A stretch of DNA of 7,114 nucleotides, from positions 1-7,114 of the forward strand of contig JAQXRK010000147.1 of the NCBI GenBank assembly GCA_029218485.1. Reading direction: 5' to 3'. Origin of the DNA: a bacterium (GTDB lineage Bacteria; Bacillota; Clostridia; Christensenellales; CAG-138). The position numbers were made by a program, and so were the translations under genes. Below, one piece after another: positions 1 to 7,114 of this stretch (position 1 is the first letter of the stretch; the number at the start of each line of letters is the position of its first letter). The notes beneath the pieces are model-generated. The model ran no database searches and had not been told where the DNA came from. It saw nothing but the letters and a program-made list of their open reading frames with translations.

Positions 1-843
1 TCAATCCGTCAGCAGCTGCTGGCAGGATTGCAGGCTGCTCTCCAGCGTGGTCAGGTAGCCGGAGAGGTCCGTCGTCCGCACGACGGCGGCCTGGCGCAGA
101 AACTCGGCGTTGACGCGCACGAGCGAGCGCACGGCGGCGGTGAGCGCGTCGCACCGCTGCTGCTGCACGGAGAGCTGCCTGCGCAGCAGCTGCGCCTCCC
201 GCGCGTCCGGCTGCGCCTCCGGCGTCTTTGCGCCGCGCACCGCCTGCAGCGCAAGCGCACCGAGGGAGGCGAGGAGCGCCTTGACATCCAGACCGTCCAC
301 CTGCTCGAGTTGCGCGACGACCTCGGCGGCGATGCCGGAGAGCGACGGCTGCTTCGAGGGCCGGCCCGCCCGGCGGGCGGGGGGCGCATACGGATTGCGG
401 GTGGGAATGCCGCGCGCGGCCATGTCCCTTCGCACGCTCTCCACGAGCTCGGGCTTATTCCGGATCAGGGAGCGGTACTTGTTCTGATAGCGCAGCATGG
501 CCCCCTGATCGCCGTTGCCGAGGCGGAGCGTGCAGGCGCGCACGCTCTCCCCCGCGGCCTGCGCGGCAAGGACGGCTTCGAGCAGCGCGATGCTCTCCGT
601 TTCCGTAAACGGGACGAAGGCGGGGCTGTGGCGGTAGGCGGAGTCGCCGCCCTGCTTGATGCGGGCGTAGTAATAATTGCGGACGCTGTTGGGACGGCGG
701 CCGGTGCGGCGCGCAACGTCGTCGAACACGGCCTTGAGGGGGCGGTTTTCGGATTGGGCTTCGGCCGCGCACGCAAACAGAAGCGCGTCCTCCGCTTCGC
801 TCCAACCCGTATGCGCGCGTTTTGCTGCTGTCATGGATTCCAT
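1..843 (-). CDS. Two-repeat Myb/SANT-like DNA-binding protein, function unknown
   Basis: Complete 280-aa protein, probably a cytoplasmic DNA-binding regulator; there is no signal peptide or membrane segment. The N-terminus carries a Myb/SANT-like segment at about residues 11-64, with W14, an acidic first helix (SEAED) and a putative recognition helix RRPNSVRNYYYARIKQ. A second, weaker helical repeat lies at about 78-132 (FTETES near the start, YQNKYRSLIRNK near the end). A basic linker at 144-164 contains RAGRPSK, which resembles an AT-hook core (GRP at 160-162). The C-terminal part, from about 165, is Ala/Leu/Gln-rich and probably helical, with a possible coiled coil from about 213 to 277. 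The start at 843 is chosen because GAGGTGA lies 8 nt upstream; the next Met (residue 4) would be too far away. The layout (Myb-like N-terminus, coiled-coil C-terminus) recalls the Bacillus prespore regulator RsfA, but I see no clear sequence identity, so a sporulation role is only a guess. A terminator and its own candidate promoter separate it from the HD gene upstream. Confidence 0.8.
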   Translation of the reverse strand: MESMTAAKRAHTGWSEAEDALLFACAAEAQSENRPLKAVFDDVARRTGRRPNSVRNYYYARIKQGGDSAYRHSPAFVPFTETESIALLEAVLAAQAAGESVRACTLRLGNGDQGAMLRYQNKYRSLIRNKPELVESVRRDMAARGIPTRNPYAPPARRAGRPSKQPSLSGIAAEVVAQLEQVDGLDVKALLASLGALALQAVRGAKTPEAQPDAREAQLLRRQLSVQQQRCDALTAAVRSLVRVNAEFLRQAAVVRTTDLSGYLTTLESSLQSCQQLLTD

Positions 844-898
844 TCAGTAGTTCACCTCGCTGATATTGTTGCATCGAGTATGGACGACGTGGTGTATG

Positions 899-928
899 TT
901 TATACCTATGATCACAGCGGCTTGTCTG
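899..928 (-). promoter_or_regulatory. Candidate sigma-A-like promoter of the Myb-like gene
   Basis: Read on the minus strand, CAGACA (923-928) is followed after 18 bp by TATAAA (899-904). The match is 4/6 at -35 and 5/6 at -10. It would start transcription near 892 and leave a leader of about 50 nt before the start codon at 843. It lies downstream of the HD-gene terminator, which fits an independent promoter. The -35 match and the spacer are imperfect, and an alternative sigma factor cannot be excluded. Confidence 0.35.
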
Positions 929-940
929 ATACGGAAAACA

Positions 941-972
941 GAACAAAAACCGGCACGGTATTTCCGTGCCGG
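941..972 (-). terminator. Intrinsic terminator of the HD-domain gene
   Basis: A perfect 9-bp inverted repeat, CCGGCACGG (950-958) and CCGTGCCGG (964-972), flanks a 5-nt loop. On the minus strand the stem is followed at once by TTTTT (949-945) and further T-rich sequence to 941. This GC-rich stem plus U-tract is a textbook Rho-independent terminator. It begins 24 nt after the stop codon of the HD gene. The A-tract on the plus strand precedes the stem, so termination is expected mainly for minus-strand transcripts. Confidence 0.9.
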
Positions 973-996
973 CCGGTCGTTTCAAAAAAGAGCGGC

Positions 997-1551
997 TTAC
1001 AGCCCCAGCGCCTCATGCACCGAACGCATGCCCTCGATGCACTCGGCGATCACCTCGTCGAGCGTGAGCCCCAGCATATCGCAGCCGGCGAGGATCACAT
1101 CGCGGCTGACGCCCGCGGCGAAGTGCTTGTCCTTGAATTTCTTTTTGACGCTCTTGACCTCGATATCGACCACGCTGCGCGACGGCCGCATCAGCGCGGC
1201 GGCGGTGATGAGCCCGGTGAGCTCATCGACCGTATAGATGGTCTTTTCCACCGGCAGCTCCGGCTTGACGTCGGTGCACAGCCCATAGCCATGCGCAAGC
1301 ACGGCCCGGGTGAACGCTTCGTCGAACCCGGCTTCCGCCAGAAGCCGCGGCGCAACCTGCAGGTGCTCCTCCGGCCACTGGTCGTAATCGACATCGTGGA
1401 GCAGGCCGACCAGCCCCCAGTACTCCGCGTCCTCGCCGAACCGCTGCGCAAACCGGCGCATGACCGCTTCCACGGCATAGGCGTGCTTGAGCAGCGCATC
1501 GCTTTTGGTATAGGACTTGAGCAGCGCGAGCGCTTCTTCGCGCGTTTTCAT
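997..1551 (-). CDS. HD-superfamily predicted hydrolase (COG2316-like)
   Basis: Complete 184-aa cytoplasmic protein with the HD-superfamily metal-binding pattern: H23 (KHAYAVEAVM), H52-D53 (GLVGLLHDVDYD), H87 (LAHGYG) and D109 (VDELTGLI). These residues usually bind a divalent metal that hydrolyses phosphoester bonds. The C-terminal part contains ALMRPSRSVVDIEVKSVKKK and FAAGVSRDVI, which I recognise as typical of small COG2316-type HD proteins of Clostridia and other anaerobes. The substrate is not known to me and cannot be inferred from the neighbours. The frame is open further upstream to an ATG at 1608, but AAAGGAG lies about 8 nt before the ATG at 1551, and the longer version would run through this ribosome binding site and the candidate promoter. 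The gene diverges from rpoB, has its own candidate promoter, and ends at a strong intrinsic terminator, so it is probably monocistronic. Confidence 0.9.
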   Translation of the reverse strand: MKTREEALALLKSYTKSDALLKHAYAVEAVMRRFAQRFGEDAEYWGLVGLLHDVDYDQWPEEHLQVAPRLLAEAGFDEAFTRAVLAHGYGLCTDVKPELPVEKTIYTVDELTGLITAAALMRPSRSVVDIEVKSVKKKFKDKHFAAGVSRDVILAGCDMLGLTLDEVIAECIEGMRSVHEALGL

Positions 1552-1587
1552 GCAGAACACTCCTTTCATCAACCGATGATCCCATTG

Positions 1588-1616
1588 ATCGTACCAAATT
1601 GTGAACAAAATAGCAA
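1588..1616 (-). promoter_or_regulatory. Candidate promoter of the HD-domain gene
   Basis: On the minus strand TTGCTA (1611-1616) is followed after 17 bp by TACGAT (1588-1593), preceded by TGG, giving an extended -10. The matches to consensus are 4/6 and 4/6, with the extended -10 compensating. Initiation near 1581 would give a leader of about 30 nt that contains the AAAGGAG ribosome binding site. The -35 element lies only 19 bp from the -35 element of the divergent rpoB promoter. Confidence 0.45.
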
Positions 1617-1635
1617 CATTTTTGGAAAATATCCC

Positions 1636-1664
1636 TTGACAGCTTGAATTTTAACTGATATTAT
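1636..1664 (+). promoter_or_regulatory. Strong sigma-A promoter of rpoB-rpoC
   Basis: TTGACA (1636-1641), a perfect -35 hexamer, is followed after exactly 17 bp by TATTAT (1659-1664), 5/6 to consensus. TGA sits directly before the -10, giving an extended -10. The flanking sequence is AT-rich in a GC-rich window. Transcription should start near 1671, leaving a leader of about 160 nt before rpoB. This shows that rpoB has a strong promoter of its own and does not depend on an upstream ribosomal protein gene. Confidence 0.88.
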
Positions 1665-1680
1665 ACGAAATTGACTTATG

Positions 1681-1814
1681 ATGGATATACTGTGGTACTA
1701 TGCCCAAATTGGTATCTTCCATGCAAGGAAATGTATGGGAAAACCGGGAAATGGGAAATATCCATGGTGCATCCTGTGTACAAAATACAGCAAATTGATG
1801 CGCTGCGCCGCATC
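1681..1814 (+). promoter_or_regulatory. Structured 5' leader of the rpoB transcript
   Basis: Several inverted repeats lie between the rpoB promoter and start codon. ATGGATAT (1681-1688) pairs perfectly with ATATCCAT (1758-1765). Inside it, 1717-1725 pairs with 1732-1740 around the loop AGGAAA (two G-U pairs). CTGTGT (1774-1779) pairs with ATACAG (1785-1790). GATGCG (1797-1802) pairs with CGCATC (1809-1814) just before the ribosome binding site; the same GATGCG strand can instead pair with GTGCATC (1767-1773). No U-tract follows any stem, so transcriptional attenuation is unlikely; control of translation start is possible. I do not recognise a known riboswitch class. Function is inference from pairing alone. 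Confidence 0.35.
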
Positions 1815-1817
1815 GGC

Positions 1818-1826
1818 AAGGGGTGA
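1818..1826 (+). promoter_or_regulatory. rpoB ribosome binding site
   Basis: AAGGGGTGA is a near-complete Shine-Dalgarno sequence. The G run ends 8 nt before the ATG at 1832. This spacing decides the start: the in-frame GTG at 1823 lies inside the site itself and is unlikely to be used. The ATG at 1835 directly follows and is a possible alternative. Confidence 0.75.
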
Positions 1827-1831
1827 ACGCG

Positions 1832-5572
<3,741 letters not shown>

Positions 5573-5596
5573 CACCTGCGACGGGGCGTGAAGCCC

Positions 5597-5604
5597 GAAG
5601 GGAG
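5597..5604 (+). promoter_or_regulatory. rpoC ribosome binding site
   Basis: GAAGGGAG lies 9 nt upstream of the GTG at 5614 and supports that non-ATG codon as the rpoC start. The protein then begins FELTNFDALQIGLASPEK, as expected for this family. Confidence 0.75.
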
Positions 5605-5613
5605 ACGACTATC

Positions 5614-7114
<1,501 letters not shown>

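Noticed and set aside
893..916. Imperfect inverted repeat (GTGnTGTAT...CTATGATCAC) around the Myb-like gene -10 element
   Set aside because: Too many mismatches to claim an operator; GTATgtttATAC within it is short enough to be chance.
1552..1608. N-terminal extension of the HD protein to the ATG at 1608
   Set aside because: The extension covers the AAAGGAG site and the candidate promoter, and the HD family starts near MKTREEAL; the ATG at 1551 has correct spacing.
28..1647. A 539-codon plus-strand open frame across both minus-strand genes
   Set aside because: It crosses two well-supported opposite-strand genes, their terminator and promoters, and its protein has no family features. It is a compositional shadow.
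1660..1665. Perfect TATAAT on the minus strand overlapping the rpoB -10
   Set aside because: It comes from the near-symmetry of the plus-strand TATTATA; no -35 match exists at 16-18 bp on the minus strand.
1823..1831. GTG at 1823 as the rpoB start
   Set aside because: The codon is inside the AAGGGGTGA ribosome binding site and has no suitable site of its own upstream; the ATG at 1832 fits.
5584..5596. Small hairpin GGGC/GCCC between rpoB and rpoC
   Set aside because: The stem is only 4 bp and no U-tract follows, so it is not a terminator; possibly a processing site but unsupported.

Overview
The window is part of the RNA polymerase operon of a GC-rich member of the Bacillota, most likely class Clostridia (Oscillospiraceae-like). 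The evidence is a Bacillus/Clostridium-type RpoB and RpoC, AGGAG-type ribosome binding sites, a consensus sigma-A promoter and a COG2316-type HD protein. The family-level placement is inference. No mobile element, CRISPR array, tRNA or rRNA is visible.

Left part (1-1551, minus strand): a complete gene for an unfamiliar protein with two Myb/SANT-like segments, an AT-hook-like basic patch and a helical C-terminus occupies 1-843. A complete HD-superfamily hydrolase gene occupies 997-1551. An intrinsic terminator (941-972) lies between them, and the Myb-like gene has its own candidate promoter (899-928), so they are probably separate transcription units.

Middle (1552-1831): a divergent intergenic region. 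A candidate promoter for the HD gene (1588-1616) and a near-consensus extended -10 sigma-A promoter for rpoB (1636-1664) sit back to back. The rpoB transcript would carry a leader of about 160 nt. That leader can form several hairpins, two of which exclude each other next to the rpoB ribosome binding site, and it contains a short open frame that overlaps the rpoB start.

Right part (1832-7114, plus strand): rpoB (complete, 1246 aa) and rpoC (first 500 codons, cut by the window edge) lie 41 bp apart and are read as one operon. They encode the beta and beta-prime subunits that together form the catalytic centre of RNA polymerase. Both look intact, with the catalytic and zinc-binding residues in place and rifampicin-site residues of the sensitive type. 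RpoB ends in a 77-residue acidic tail with no Lys or Arg and a short FDD tandem repeat. rplJ/rplL, which often precede rpoB in bacteria, are not here; the HD gene takes that place.

Most of the window is conserved housekeeping sequence. I see no convincing new multi-gene system. The less ordinary parts are the rpoB leader, the acidic RpoB tail and the Myb-like protein.
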